Positions 49,368 to 57,818 of a stretch of 64,000 nt of DNA are shown here, piece after piece. Source of the stretch: Erythrobacter sp. SCSIO 43205. GTDB taxonomy: Bacteria; Pseudomonadota; Alphaproteobacteria; Sphingomonadales; Sphingomonadaceae. The notes beneath the pieces were generated by a model. It saw nothing but the letters and a program-made list of their open reading frames with translations, did no database searches and had not been told where the DNA came from. Where the stretch lies: positions 1,116,001 through 1,180,000 of the forward strand of contig NZ_CP063202.1 in assembly GCF_019904235.1 (NCBI RefSeq). Reading direction: 5' to 3'. How positions within the stretch are numbered: the first letter of the stretch is position 1; each line of letters begins with the position of its first letter. The position numbers and the translations under genes were made by a program.

Positions 49368-49757
49368 ATGTTTGACCTTGGAGCTGCAGAAATACTGGTG
49401 ATTATCATCGTCGCGGTCCTTGTGATCGGGCCGAAGGATATGCCTTTGGCGATGCGCCATGCGGGCCGCTGGATCGGCAAGGTGCGGCGTGTATCCTCGC
49501 ATTTTCGCACCGGGATTGATGCCATGGTGCGCGAGGCCGAGCTTGAGGATATGGAGGCAAAGTGGAAGGCCCAGAACGAGGCCATCATGAAAAAGTCGGC
49601 AGAGGCCGTTGAAGCGGAAAAGGGTGAGCCCGTGATGACTGGCCCGCCGCCTGTGGCGGATGCTGAAAGCGCTGCTAAGAAAGCCAAATCGGTTGAGCCA
49701 GCGCCTACGCCTTCCAAACCGCCAGCGCCGGACACCCCGGCCAAGCCGCAGGACTAG
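49368..49757 (+). CDS. tatB: TatB, Sec-independent translocase subunit B
   Basis: This 129-residue protein has a single N-terminal helix (MFDLGAAEILVIIIVAVLVI), the GPKDMP hinge typical of TatB, and a long amphipathic helix (MRHAGRWIGKVRRVSSHF). A proline- and alanine-rich tail follows. With TatC it forms the receptor for twin-arginine signal peptides. It lies between tatA (42 bp) and tatC (9 bp). Confidence 0.96.
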   Translation: MFDLGAAEILVIIIVAVLVIGPKDMPLAMRHAGRWIGKVRRVSSHFRTGIDAMVREAELEDMEAKWKAQNEAIMKKSAEAVEAEKGEPVMTGPPPVADAESAAKKAKSVEPAPTPSKPPAPDTPAKPQD

Positions 49758-49766
49758 GCGGCGCAT

Positions 49767-50603
49767 ATGCCATTTGAAATCAAGGACATCGACGAAACCA
49801 GAGCCCCGCTGCTCGACCATTTGATCGAGCTTCGCAGCCGGTTGATGCGCTCGATCTTCGCGCTGCTCGTCGGCTTTGGCATCTGCTTTTACTTCGCCGA
49901 TTATATCCTCGGATTTCTGGTCCAGCCTTTGAAAGACGCCTTTCCCGAAGGCGAGGGCCAGCTCATCTTCACCAAGCTTCCCGAAATCTTCTTTGTTGAA
50001 TTGAAAGTAGGCCTGTTCGGCGGCTTCATGCTGAGCTTCCCCATCATCGCGAACCAGCTTTGGGCCTTTGTGGCTCCCGGCCTTTACGCCAATGAAAAAC
50101 GCGCATTTCTGCCCTTCCTCATTATGACCCCGGTGCTTTTCATCGGGGGGGCGGCGCTTGCCTATTTCGTGGTGATGCCGCTCGCGTTCCTGTTCTTTCT
50201 GGGGTTTGGCGGTGAGACTGGCGGACTTGCGGTGCAGGCGCTGCCTTCGGCGGGTGAATATCTTAGCCTCGTGATGCAGTTCATCATGGCATTTGGGCTG
50301 ACGTTCCTGCTCCCCGTGCTGCTCCTGCTGCTCCACCGCGCAGGGATTGTGACGCGCGATCAACTGGTGGCCGCGCGCCGTTACGTGATTGTCGGGATCG
50401 TGGCTCTGGCCGCGATTGTCACCCCGCCTGATCCGGGCACGCAGGTAATCCTCGCCATCCCGCTTTTGCTGCTGTTCGAAGGCTCGCTTCTCATCATGCG
50501 CTTTCAGGAAAAAGCGATGAAGAAAAGCAAGGTGGAGGTTGAAGACGACACTTCGGAAGAACCGCCGAAGACAACAAAGCCAAGCGATCAACCCGCCGAA
50601 TAG
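49767..50603 (+). CDS. tatC: TatC, twin-arginine translocase subunit C
   Basis: The 278-residue membrane protein has six helices. TatC signatures are DETRAPLLDHLIELRSRL near the N-terminus, FFVELKVGLFGGFMLSFPII and a late PPDPGTQVILAIPLLLLFE. The N-terminal cytosolic part, with its conserved acidic residues, recognises the twin-arginine signal. A charged tail with many lysines and acids follows. It ends three bases before the stop of the convergent amidohydrolase gene. Confidence 0.98.
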   Translation: MPFEIKDIDETRAPLLDHLIELRSRLMRSIFALLVGFGICFYFADYILGFLVQPLKDAFPEGEGQLIFTKLPEIFFVELKVGLFGGFMLSFPIIANQLWAFVAPGLYANEKRAFLPFLIMTPVLFIGGAALAYFVVMPLAFLFFLGFGGETGGLAVQALPSAGEYLSLVMQFIMAFGLTFLLPVLLLLLHRAGIVTRDQLVAARRYVIVGIVALAAIVTPPDPGTQVILAIPLLLLFEGSLLIMRFQEKAMKKSKVEVEDDTSEEPPKTTKPSDQPAE

Positions 50604-50606
50604 TCG

Positions 50607-52280
50607 CTATTCGCGGGCAAATACGCGCGTGCCTGCCAGATAGACCTCATTGACCTTTGTCTCTCGAATTTCGCTCGGTGAGGCGAGCAGAGGGTCGCGG
50701 TCCACCAGAATGAAATCGGCGCGTTCGCCCGGCACAAGGCGGCCAAATTTTCCATCGGCAAAGCCCGCAAAAGCAGCATCGGCGGTAAAGGCTGCCAAGG
50801 CCTGCTCGCGGCTCACTGCCTCATGCGCGCGCCAGCCGCCAAAGGGCCTGCCTTGTGCGTCGGTGCGGGTGATGGCAACCGCCATGCCTGCAAACACATC
50901 GGCAGGTTCCACCGGCGCGTCCGAACCAAAGGCGATGCGCCCGCCCACCTCGATGATGCTCTTCCACGCATAGGCCCCGCCAAGGCGCTCTTCGCCAAGG
51001 CGCGCTTCGGCCATGAACATATCGCTGGTCTGGTGGAGCGGCTGCATCGAGGCGATGGTGCCATGTTCGCCAAAGCGCGGAAGGTCAGCCGGGTCGACGA
51101 TCTGAGCGTGCTCGATGCGCCAGCGCCGGTCGCCTGTGTAGGTGTCGGAAAGCTCCGCAATCGCGCTTAGCACATCGGCATTGGCGGCATCGCCAATCGC
51201 GTGGATCGCGGTCTGGAAATTGTCCATCGCAGCGCGGCTCATGCGGTTGCGCAGTTGAGCCGGGCTGGTGATCGCAATGCCGCGCGTTGTGGGCTCGTCG
51301 TGATAGGGCTCTTTCAAGGTCGCGCCGCGCGAACCCAGCGCTCCATCGACGTAAAGCTTGATCCCGTTGAGGCGCAATTTGTCCTCGTAAAGCCAAGGCG
51401 TTGGGCCGGGGCCACCGATGAGGTCCATCGCCTCCGGGCTGTCGGCATAGGCCATGATGCGGATGCGCAAATCGCCCCGGTCAGCGGACCTGCGAAACGT
51501 CATCCAGTCGACCACGGGCGTGCCCATATCGGCAACCGCTGTAATCCCGTTCGCGAGCAGTTTTTGCTGCGCCATGGCAAAGGCGGCATCGCGGTCTTCG
51601 GGGCGGGGCGGGGGGACGCTGCCTGCGACAAGGCTGCTTGCTGCGTCGATAAAGACGCCGGTCGGATTGCCGTTTTCATCGCGAATGATGCGGCCCCCAT
51701 CGGGGCTTTTCGTGTTCGCCGTGATTCCGGCCCGCTCCATCGCCAGGCTGTTGGCCCAATTGGCATGGTTGTCGGCGCGTTCGAGCCACACCGGGCGGTC
51801 GGACACCACTGCATCAAGCTCGGCGGCGGTGGGAAAGCGGCCAAGGCCCCATTTCTCCTGATTCCAGCCGCGCCCAAGGATCCACGGGCGACCCGGATTG
51901 TCTTCGGCAAACTGTGCGATCTTGGCGAGCGCTTCTTCGAGGCTGCCCGTGTCGGACAAGTCGAGTGTGAGCGCTGCAAAGCCGATGTCCATGACGTGGA
52001 CGTGGGCGTCGATCATGCCGGGAAGGAGCACCTGACCCTCGCCGTCCATGGCAAAGTCAATGTCTTGCGGGCGTTCTTCTGCGCGCTCCAGAACATGGGT
52101 GATGATGCCTTCATCGTCAAAGACAAGTTCAGCAAAGCGTATCACCTTACCTTCTTCGTCAATGGTGATACCATTAACGTTGTAAATCAATGTGTTAGCA
52201 TGGGCATGGGTGGTGCTAAAGGCAGCGCTCGCGGCCAAAAGGGCCAAAGTTGACAGCCTTGCAAGAGGGAGGTGTTTCAT
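50607..52280 (-). CDS. Exported amidohydrolase, YtcJ-like
   Basis: The 557-residue protein has a signal peptide (cleavage near THAHAN). It shows the metal motifs of the amidohydrolase 3 group: DAHVHVMD near residue 93, AIHAIGDAAN, WRIEHAQIVD and AFGSDAPVEPADVF. The order and length fit YtcJ-like enzymes that act on N-formyl or other small amides. The substrate is not known, and the signal peptide places it in the periplasm. It is convergent with tatC and lies next to the 3-hydroxyisobutyrate-dehydrogenase-like gene, 3 bp after its stop, so the two are probably co-transcribed. Confidence 0.93.
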   Translation of the reverse strand: MKHLPLARLSTLALLAASAAFSTTHAHANTLIYNVNGITIDEEGKVIRFAELVFDDEGIITHVLERAEERPQDIDFAMDGEGQVLLPGMIDAHVHVMDIGFAALTLDLSDTGSLEEALAKIAQFAEDNPGRPWILGRGWNQEKWGLGRFPTAAELDAVVSDRPVWLERADNHANWANSLAMERAGITANTKSPDGGRIIRDENGNPTGVFIDAASSLVAGSVPPPRPEDRDAAFAMAQQKLLANGITAVADMGTPVVDWMTFRRSADRGDLRIRIMAYADSPEAMDLIGGPGPTPWLYEDKLRLNGIKLYVDGALGSRGATLKEPYHDEPTTRGIAITSPAQLRNRMSRAAMDNFQTAIHAIGDAANADVLSAIAELSDTYTGDRRWRIEHAQIVDPADLPRFGEHGTIASMQPLHQTSDMFMAEARLGEERLGGAYAWKSIIEVGGRIAFGSDAPVEPADVFAGMAVAITRTDAQGRPFGGWRAHEAVSREQALAAFTADAAFAGFADGKFGRLVPGERADFILVDRDPLLASPSEIRETKVNEVYLAGTRVFARE

Positions 52281-52283
52281 GAA

Positions 52284-53180
52284 CTAACTGCCTTTGGGAA
52301 GACGGGTGATGAGGGCGCTTGTGTCATAGCGATTGCCGCCTGCCGCTTGCACCTCGGCGTAGAATTGGTCGACCAGAGCGGTGATGGGGGAGGAGAGTCC
52401 GAGACGCCCCGCTTCTTCGAGCGCATAGCCCAAATCCTTACGCATCCAGTCGATGGCAAAGCCGAACTCGAACTCGTCTCTCGTCATGGTCGCCCAGCGG
52501 TTGTCCATCTGCCAGCTTTGCGCGGCTCCCCCCGAGATGGCTTCGTAGGTTTTATCAAGGTCCAGCCCTGCGCCCTGCGCCAGCCGGATCGCTTCGGAAA
52601 GGCCGCCGAGCACGCCCGCAATGCACATCTGGTTCGCCATCTTCGCGGTCTGCCCGGCGCCTATTGGGCCGACGTGAACGATAGCCTTGGCGTAAGGCTC
52701 CATCACGGGCCGCGCGCGCTCCATCGCTTCATCCAAACCGCCGCACATGATCGCAAGCTGGCCGTTCTCAGCGCCCGCTTGCCCTCCGCTGACGGGCGCA
52801 TCGACAAAGGCGATGCCCTTGTCCGCGCACGCCTTGCCAAGGGTGCGGGCCATGTCGGCGGACGTAGTGGTGTGGTCGATCAAAAGCGCGCCTTCGCCCA
52901 TTGCTTCAAGCACGCCATTCGCCTGAGTGGTGACGCTCGCCAAATCCTCGTCATTGCCAACGCAGGTGCACACGACATCGGCGCCCCTTGCTGCCTCAGC
53001 GAGTGTGTCGGCAAAGGCTATGGCGAGCCCTTCGGCCTCCCACATTTCGCGCCATTTTGCCGCGCGCTGCGGTGATCGGTTGTAGGCGGTAACATCGAAG
53101 CCTGCCTGCGCCAGATGCCCGGTCATCGGACCGCCCATAACGCCAAGCCCGATGAAGGCGACTTTGAATTGAGTGCTCAT
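52284..53180 (-). CDS. NAD(P)-dependent oxidoreductase, 3-hydroxyisobutyrate dehydrogenase family
   Basis: The 298-residue beta-hydroxyacid dehydrogenase starts MSTQFKVAFIGLGVMGGPM, with the nucleotide motif GLGVMG at residues 11-16. The family substrate motif is DAPVSGGQAGAENG (residues 127-140). The catalytic Lys180 is in GAGQTAKMANQ. Members oxidise 3-hydroxyisobutyrate, tartronate semialdehyde or related acids; the exact substrate is open. A longer frame to 53372 is antisense to the threonine dehydratase start and is not used. It is divergent from that gene. Confidence 0.92.
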   Translation of the reverse strand: MSTQFKVAFIGLGVMGGPMTGHLAQAGFDVTAYNRSPQRAAKWREMWEAEGLAIAFADTLAEAARGADVVCTCVGNDEDLASVTTQANGVLEAMGEGALLIDHTTTSADMARTLGKACADKGIAFVDAPVSGGQAGAENGQLAIMCGGLDEAMERARPVMEPYAKAIVHVGPIGAGQTAKMANQMCIAGVLGGLSEAIRLAQGAGLDLDKTYEAISGGAAQSWQMDNRWATMTRDEFEFGFAIDWMRKDLGYALEEAGRLGLSSPITALVDQFYAEVQAAGGNRYDTSALITRLPKGS

Positions 53181-53268
53181 GGTAAGGGTGCCTAATAGCT
53201 TTCCTACCCATTTGCCAAGGTGTTCGCGGTTGCTCTTGCAAAGCGCAAGGCTTATCGCCGCGCTCACT

Positions 53269-54522
53269 ATGAATGCACCAAACGCCAAACTCGCCTCCGG
53301 GTTCACCCCAGCTGACCTTGCAATCGACGATGTGCGGGCCGCTGCGCAGCGTATTGAAGGCTCGGTGGTCAAGACGCCGATGATGCATTCGATTACCCTG
53401 TCCGAGATTACGGGCGCTGAAGTCTGGCTGAAGTTTGAAAACCAGCAATTTACCGCCGCCTATAAGGAGCGCGGGGCACTGAACGCTTTGTTGCAACTGA
53501 CCGAAGAACAACGCCAGCGCGGCGTGATCGCAGCGTCGGCTGGCAATCACTCTCAGGGGCTTTCCTATCATGGCACGCGTTTGGGCGTTCCTGTCACCAT
53601 CGTAATGCCTAAGACCACGCCGACGGTGAAGGTGATGCAGACCGAGAGTGTGGGCGGCAATGTCGTGCTGCATGGCGAGACGTTTGACGATGCCAACGCC
53701 CATGCGCGCGAGCTTGAGGCGGAGCGTGGGCTGACCTTTGTCCACCCGTTTGACCATCCCCACGTGGCCGCTGGCCAAGGAACGGTGGCGCTGGAGATGC
53801 TTGAGGTGAAGCCTGATCTTGACTGTCTGGTCGTGCCGATTGGCGGGGGCGGGCTTATTTCAGGGATGGCGACTGTTGCGCGCGAACTGGCTCCTGACAT
53901 CGAAATGGTGGGCGTGCAGGCGGGGCTTTTCCCGAGTATGTTTGCCAAGATCAAAGGCGAGACACGCGATTGCGGCGGGGACACTCTGGCGGAAGGGATC
54001 GCGGTCAAGCACCCCGGCGTCTTCACTGCCCAGGTGATCGAAGAGCGCGTCGATGACATCCTGCTTGTGGATGAGCCTGTTCTCGAAAAGGCGGTGGCTT
54101 TGCTTCTGCAAATCGAGAAGACCGTCGTTGAAGGCGCTGGCGCTGCGGGCTTGGCTGCGGTTCTGGACAATCCAGAGCGTTTTGCGGGCAAGAAGGTTGG
54201 CCTTGTTTTGTGCGGCGGCAATATTGATACGCGCTTGCTTGCCAACGTGCTGCTGCGTGATCTGGCGCGGCAGGGGCGTCTTGCGCGCCTGCGTGTCACC
54301 TTGCAGGATCGCCCCGGCGCGTTGTTCAAAGTGATGCGGCTCTTCGATGCGCACAATGTGAACATCATCGAGATTTATCACCAGCGCATCTTCACGACGC
54401 TTCCCGCCAAGGGGCTTATCACCGATATCGAATGTGAAGCGCGCGATGCCGAACAGGTGGAGCAATTGGTCAAGGCCCTGCGCGAGGCGCGGTATCACGT
54501 CGATGTCGTCGAACTGAACTGA
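53269..54522 (+). CDS. Threonine ammonia-lyase with ACT domain
   Basis: The 417-residue protein is a PLP-dependent type II fold enzyme with the cofactor Lys66 in FTAAYKERGALN, the phosphate-binding region SAGNHSQGL and a glycine loop PIGGGGLISGMATVA. The last 80 or so residues are an ACT domain (RVTLQDRPGALFKVMRLFDA, HNVNIIEIYHQ). It deaminates threonine to 2-oxobutanoate, either for isoleucine synthesis or catabolism. The single short ACT domain and length near 400 fit the TdcB/IlvA2-like type. The ATG at 53269 is preferred over an upstream frame that overlaps the divergent gene. Confidence 0.94.
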   Translation: MNAPNAKLASGFTPADLAIDDVRAAAQRIEGSVVKTPMMHSITLSEITGAEVWLKFENQQFTAAYKERGALNALLQLTEEQRQRGVIAASAGNHSQGLSYHGTRLGVPVTIVMPKTTPTVKVMQTESVGGNVVLHGETFDDANAHARELEAERGLTFVHPFDHPHVAAGQGTVALEMLEVKPDLDCLVVPIGGGGLISGMATVARELAPDIEMVGVQAGLFPSMFAKIKGETRDCGGDTLAEGIAVKHPGVFTAQVIEERVDDILLVDEPVLEKAVALLLQIEKTVVEGAGAAGLAAVLDNPERFAGKKVGLVLCGGNIDTRLLANVLLRDLARQGRLARLRVTLQDRPGALFKVMRLFDAHNVNIIEIYHQRIFTTLPAKGLITDIECEARDAEQVEQLVKALREARYHVDVVELN

Positions 54523-54767
54523 CGGCGAAGCGAGGCGCTTTATCGTCCTCGGGCAAGAGTGTCCCGATACGCGACGCTCCCCGAAGCAAAGCTGAAACAT
54601 TGCTCCGAAGCGGTTCAATCATGCGCCCGCTGGTGTGCAAACTCAGACAAAATTAACTCTGATTTGTGGTTAAGGGTCTTTTACCGAGGGGCGCAAAAAG
54701 GCATAAGATTGTCTTAACGCAGCAATCGCTGATTCCACTCTCTCGCAAAGAGGACGACGCAAGACCC

Positions 54768-55613
54768 GTGACGGCTCCGATTCGCTTCCCCCGCTTTTTC
54801 GTGACCAGCCCTGCGCCATGCCCCTATCTTCCGGGTCGGACTGAACGCAAGGTGTTCACCGAATTGAAGGGCGGGCACGCGGATCAACTGAACGAGGCGC
54901 TTGGCCGGATCGGTTTTCGGCGCAGTCAGACGGTGGCCTATCGCCCAAGCTGTCTCGATTGTCAGGCGTGTGTTTCTGTGCGCGTTGTTGCGCAGGAGTT
55001 CAAACCGTCCTCAACGCAAAAGCGCGACATCAAACGCAACCGCGATCTGGTTGTGACCGAATGTCGTCCTTGGGCAACCGAAGAACAGTTTGAATTGCTC
55101 AGCAAGTATTTAAGCGTGCGCCATCCCGACGGCGGAATGTCGACGATGGATGAAATGGATTATGCTGACATGGTCGAGCATACGCCTGTTACCAGCCATG
55201 TTGTCGAATATCGCGAACCAACCGAAAATGGTGAACCCGGAAAGCTTGTCGGCGCGTGCCTGACCGACCGTCAAGGCGATGGCTTGTCGATGATCTATTC
55301 CTTCTATGACCCCGATCATGAGGGGCGTGCAGGTTTGGGCAATTACATCATCCTCGATCACATCCAGCGCGCAGTGCAAAGCGGGCTTCCTTATGTATAC
55401 CTTGGTTATTGGGTCGATGGTTCGCCCCGTATGCAGTACAAGGTGCGCTATCGTCCGCTTGAACAGCTTACCCGCGAAGGCTGGCGTCAAATGAGCGATG
55501 AGGAACAAACCAGACTAATTGCCGCTGCCACTGCACCGCGCAGCGAAAAAGCTGGTGAAATGAAGGGCGCTAGGGGTAAAGACGGACAGCCTGTTAAATT
55601 CGCTGCGAGCTGA
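54768..55613 (+). CDS. bpt: Bpt, aspartate/glutamate leucyltransferase
   Basis: The 281-residue enzyme starts at GTG 54768 ([20 protein letters not shown]), with AAAGAGGACGAC before it. The ATE-type N-terminal domain has [16 protein letters not shown] and [14 protein letters not shown], with the cysteines of the putative metal or haem site; the GNAT-like C-terminal domain has [20 protein letters not shown] and [16 protein letters not shown]. It transfers leucine from Leu-tRNA to N-terminal Asp or Glu, feeding the ClpS/ClpAP N-degron pathway. It is separated from the dehydratase by a 245-bp gap in which I see no gene. Confidence 0.95.
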   Translation: MTAPIRFPRFFVTSPAPCPYLPGRTERKVFTELKGGHADQLNEALGRIGFRRSQTVAYRPSCLDCQACVSVRVVAQEFKPSSTQKRDIKRNRDLVVTECRPWATEEQFELLSKYLSVRHPDGGMSTMDEMDYADMVEHTPVTSHVVEYREPTENGEPGKLVGACLTDRQGDGLSMIYSFYDPDHEGRAGLGNYIILDHIQRAVQSGLPYVYLGYWVDGSPRMQYKVRYRPLEQLTREGWRQMSDEEQTRLIAAATAPRSEKAGEMKGARGKDGQPVKFAAS

Positions 55614-55619
55614 TCGTTT

Positions 55620-57818
55620 TTGTTACATCACGGACTGAAACTGGCCACCAGACCATTGGTTCTGGCGGCACTTATTGCCAACAGCTCTATGGCTGCCGGG
55701 CAACAGACTGCGTCCGGCGCGCAGCCACCGGCCACGCTTGATGCGCTTATTCCTGAAAGCGCTCTTGAAAACCCGGAGGACTGGGCGGCTCAGGGCACCG
55801 CGTCATCAGATGAAGTCGAAGCACCTGAACTGCAGGAACCTGTGCTCGATCCTGTTTTTGAGGAAAATGGTCCGTTCGATATAGATGAAGCTCTCGACGA
55901 GGGCGATGTGGATGTGCCTGAAGAGCTTGCCGTGGATCCGGATCGGCCTTCTTTTGCAGATTTCGACGCGCCCACTTTGATCGACCTGCCTGATCTCATT
56001 GAGGTGGAGGTCAGCGATGAACTCATTCTTGCCTTCCCGGCCGATAATGCGCTGTTTCCCGAACAAGACCAATTTATCACCCGCTTTAGCGCGCTTTCCG
56101 CGATCGAAAATCTCGATTCCGGCGACATCACTGTCCCTCAGCTTGCCGCGAGGGCGCGTTCGGATGAAGAATTGCTGGACGATGTCTTGCGCACTTACGG
56201 GTATTATGACGGCGAGGTCATCCGCCAATTGTCGGGCGGGCGCAGGGGGCTGGCCGATGAAACCGGGCAAGGCGCGGAGGGTTCGGTCGATCAGGATCCA
56301 AAGGTACGTTTTGATGTTTTGCCGGGTGAACGTTACAGTTTTGGCGCAATAAATCTGGGCGAGTTCGATGAGCTTCCCCAAGAGGAGCGGGCGCCGCTGC
56401 TAGAGGCATTCGGGATCCAGCCGGGCGACCCACTTTACGCCGATGATATCGTGTCTGGCGCGCGAACATTGCGTGTGGCGCTTGGTGAAAATGGCTATCC
56501 GTTCGGCGAGTTGTCCGAACCTCAATTGCTGATCGACCATAGCCGCGAAGAAGGCGACCTTAGCTTGGATGTGGAGCCGGGGGGCAAATTTACCTTCGGC
56601 GCAGTGACAAGCGATGATCCACGCTTCCTGTCTGGCCGGCACCTCAGCCGCATAGCACGATTTGAACCCGGCGACCTTTACAAGACCAGTCTTCAAGCCG
56701 ATCTGCGGCGCGCAATTCTGGCAACAGGCCTTGTCTCTTCGGTCGTTATCACGCCTCGCGAAGTCACTCCGCCTGAGGGTGATGACCTCGGGGAGGTCGC
56801 GCTTGATGTCGACATTGAAAGGGCGCCCTTGCGCACGATCTCTGGCGCGGTCGGCTACGGCACAGAGGATGGGATCAAGGTCGAAGCCGCGTGGGAGCAT
56901 CGCAACCTCTTCCCACCTGAAGGCGCGCTCAGGCTGCGGGGTATTCTGGGCACGCGCGAACAACTGGCCAGTGTCACTTTCCGGCGCAACAATTTTCGCG
57001 GGCGCGATCAAGTTTTAACGCTCGATGCCTTTGCCAGCGACATTGAAACCGAAGCCGTGGATGCGCGAACCATCGCCTTTCGCGGGGCGTATGAGCGGGT
57101 GTCCAACCTCTTGTTTCAAAAGCCGTTGAGCTGGCAGCTTGGGGGAGAAGTCCTCTATACCGATGAACGCACGCGCACGGGTAACCGCGATGTGTTTTCA
57201 CCGCGCCAGGAATATTTGATCGGCTCGGTTTTCGGCAGCGCTACGATTGATGCGAGCGATGATTTGCTCGATCCTTCATCCGGTTTCCGCGTGACCGGCT
57301 TTGCAGCGCCCGAAGTCTCCCGCTCGCTTGGACAGGAAGCCTATTACCTGCGCGCGCGGGTCGATGGCAGCTATTATCAATCGGTCGGCAATACTGTGCT
57401 TGCAGGGCGCGTTGCGGTGGCTAGCATCGTTGGAGCCGATGCGTTTGAAATTGCGCCATCAAGGCGGCTCTATTCCGGCGGCGGTGGCTCTGTTCGTGGT
57501 TACGGCTTTCAGGCGATTGGCCCGCGCAATGAATTTGGCGAAGCGTTGGGCGGCGGTTCTTTGGCCGAGTTCGCGCTTGAAGCTCGTATCCAGACGGGCT
57601 TACTCAATGGCGCGGTGGAGGTCGTCCCGTTCGTCGATGCGGGCACGATTTCGCGAAGGGCGCGGCCTGACTTTGAGGTCTTCCGCATAGGAGCGGGCAT
57701 CGGCGCGCGCTATAAAACCAGTTTTGGCCCGATCCGGGTCGATGTTGGCGTTCCGGTCAATCCGGGCGAATTTGACGCGCCTGTGGTCGTTTATGTCAGC
57801 CTGGGACAGGCGTTCTGA
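55620..57818 (+). CDS. tamA: TamA-like BamA-family outer-membrane protein
   Basis: The 732-residue protein read from TTG 55620 begins with a signal peptide (hydrophobic run ending SSMAAGQQ, about residue 27); no better start is visible and the ribosome binding site is weak. A long acidic region follows, then POTRA-like repeats (SYGAINLGEFDELPQEER, LRVALGENGYPFGEL, KFTFGAVTSDDPRFLSG). The surface-antigen barrel has GGGGSVRGYGFQAIGP and ends VVVYVSLGQAF with a terminal Phe. With TamB it forms the translocation and assembly module for outer-membrane proteins and lipids. Its stop overlaps the tamB start. Confidence 0.93.
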   Translation: MLHHGLKLATRPLVLAALIANSSMAAGQQTASGAQPPATLDALIPESALENPEDWAAQGTASSDEVEAPELQEPVLDPVFEENGPFDIDEALDEGDVDVPEELAVDPDRPSFADFDAPTLIDLPDLIEVEVSDELILAFPADNALFPEQDQFITRFSALSAIENLDSGDITVPQLAARARSDEELLDDVLRTYGYYDGEVIRQLSGGRRGLADETGQGAEGSVDQDPKVRFDVLPGERYSFGAINLGEFDELPQEERAPLLEAFGIQPGDPLYADDIVSGARTLRVALGENGYPFGELSEPQLLIDHSREEGDLSLDVEPGGKFTFGAVTSDDPRFLSGRHLSRIARFEPGDLYKTSLQADLRRAILATGLVSSVVITPREVTPPEGDDLGEVALDVDIERAPLRTISGAVGYGTEDGIKVEAAWEHRNLFPPEGALRLRGILGTREQLASVTFRRNNFRGRDQVLTLDAFASDIETEAVDARTIAFRGAYERVSNLLFQKPLSWQLGGEVLYTDERTRTGNRDVFSPRQEYLIGSVFGSATIDASDDLLDPSSGFRVTGFAAPEVSRSLGQEAYYLRARVDGSYYQSVGNTVLAGRVAVASIVGADAFEIAPSRRLYSGGGGSVRGYGFQAIGPRNEFGEALGGGSLAEFALEARIQTGLLNGAVEVVPFVDAGTISRRARPDFEVFRIGAGIGARYKTSFGPIRVDVGVPVNPGEFDAPVVVYVSLGQAF

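Noticed and set aside
49317..50591. Minus-strand ORF of 424 codons over tatB and tatC
   Set aside because: Antisense to two clear tat genes.
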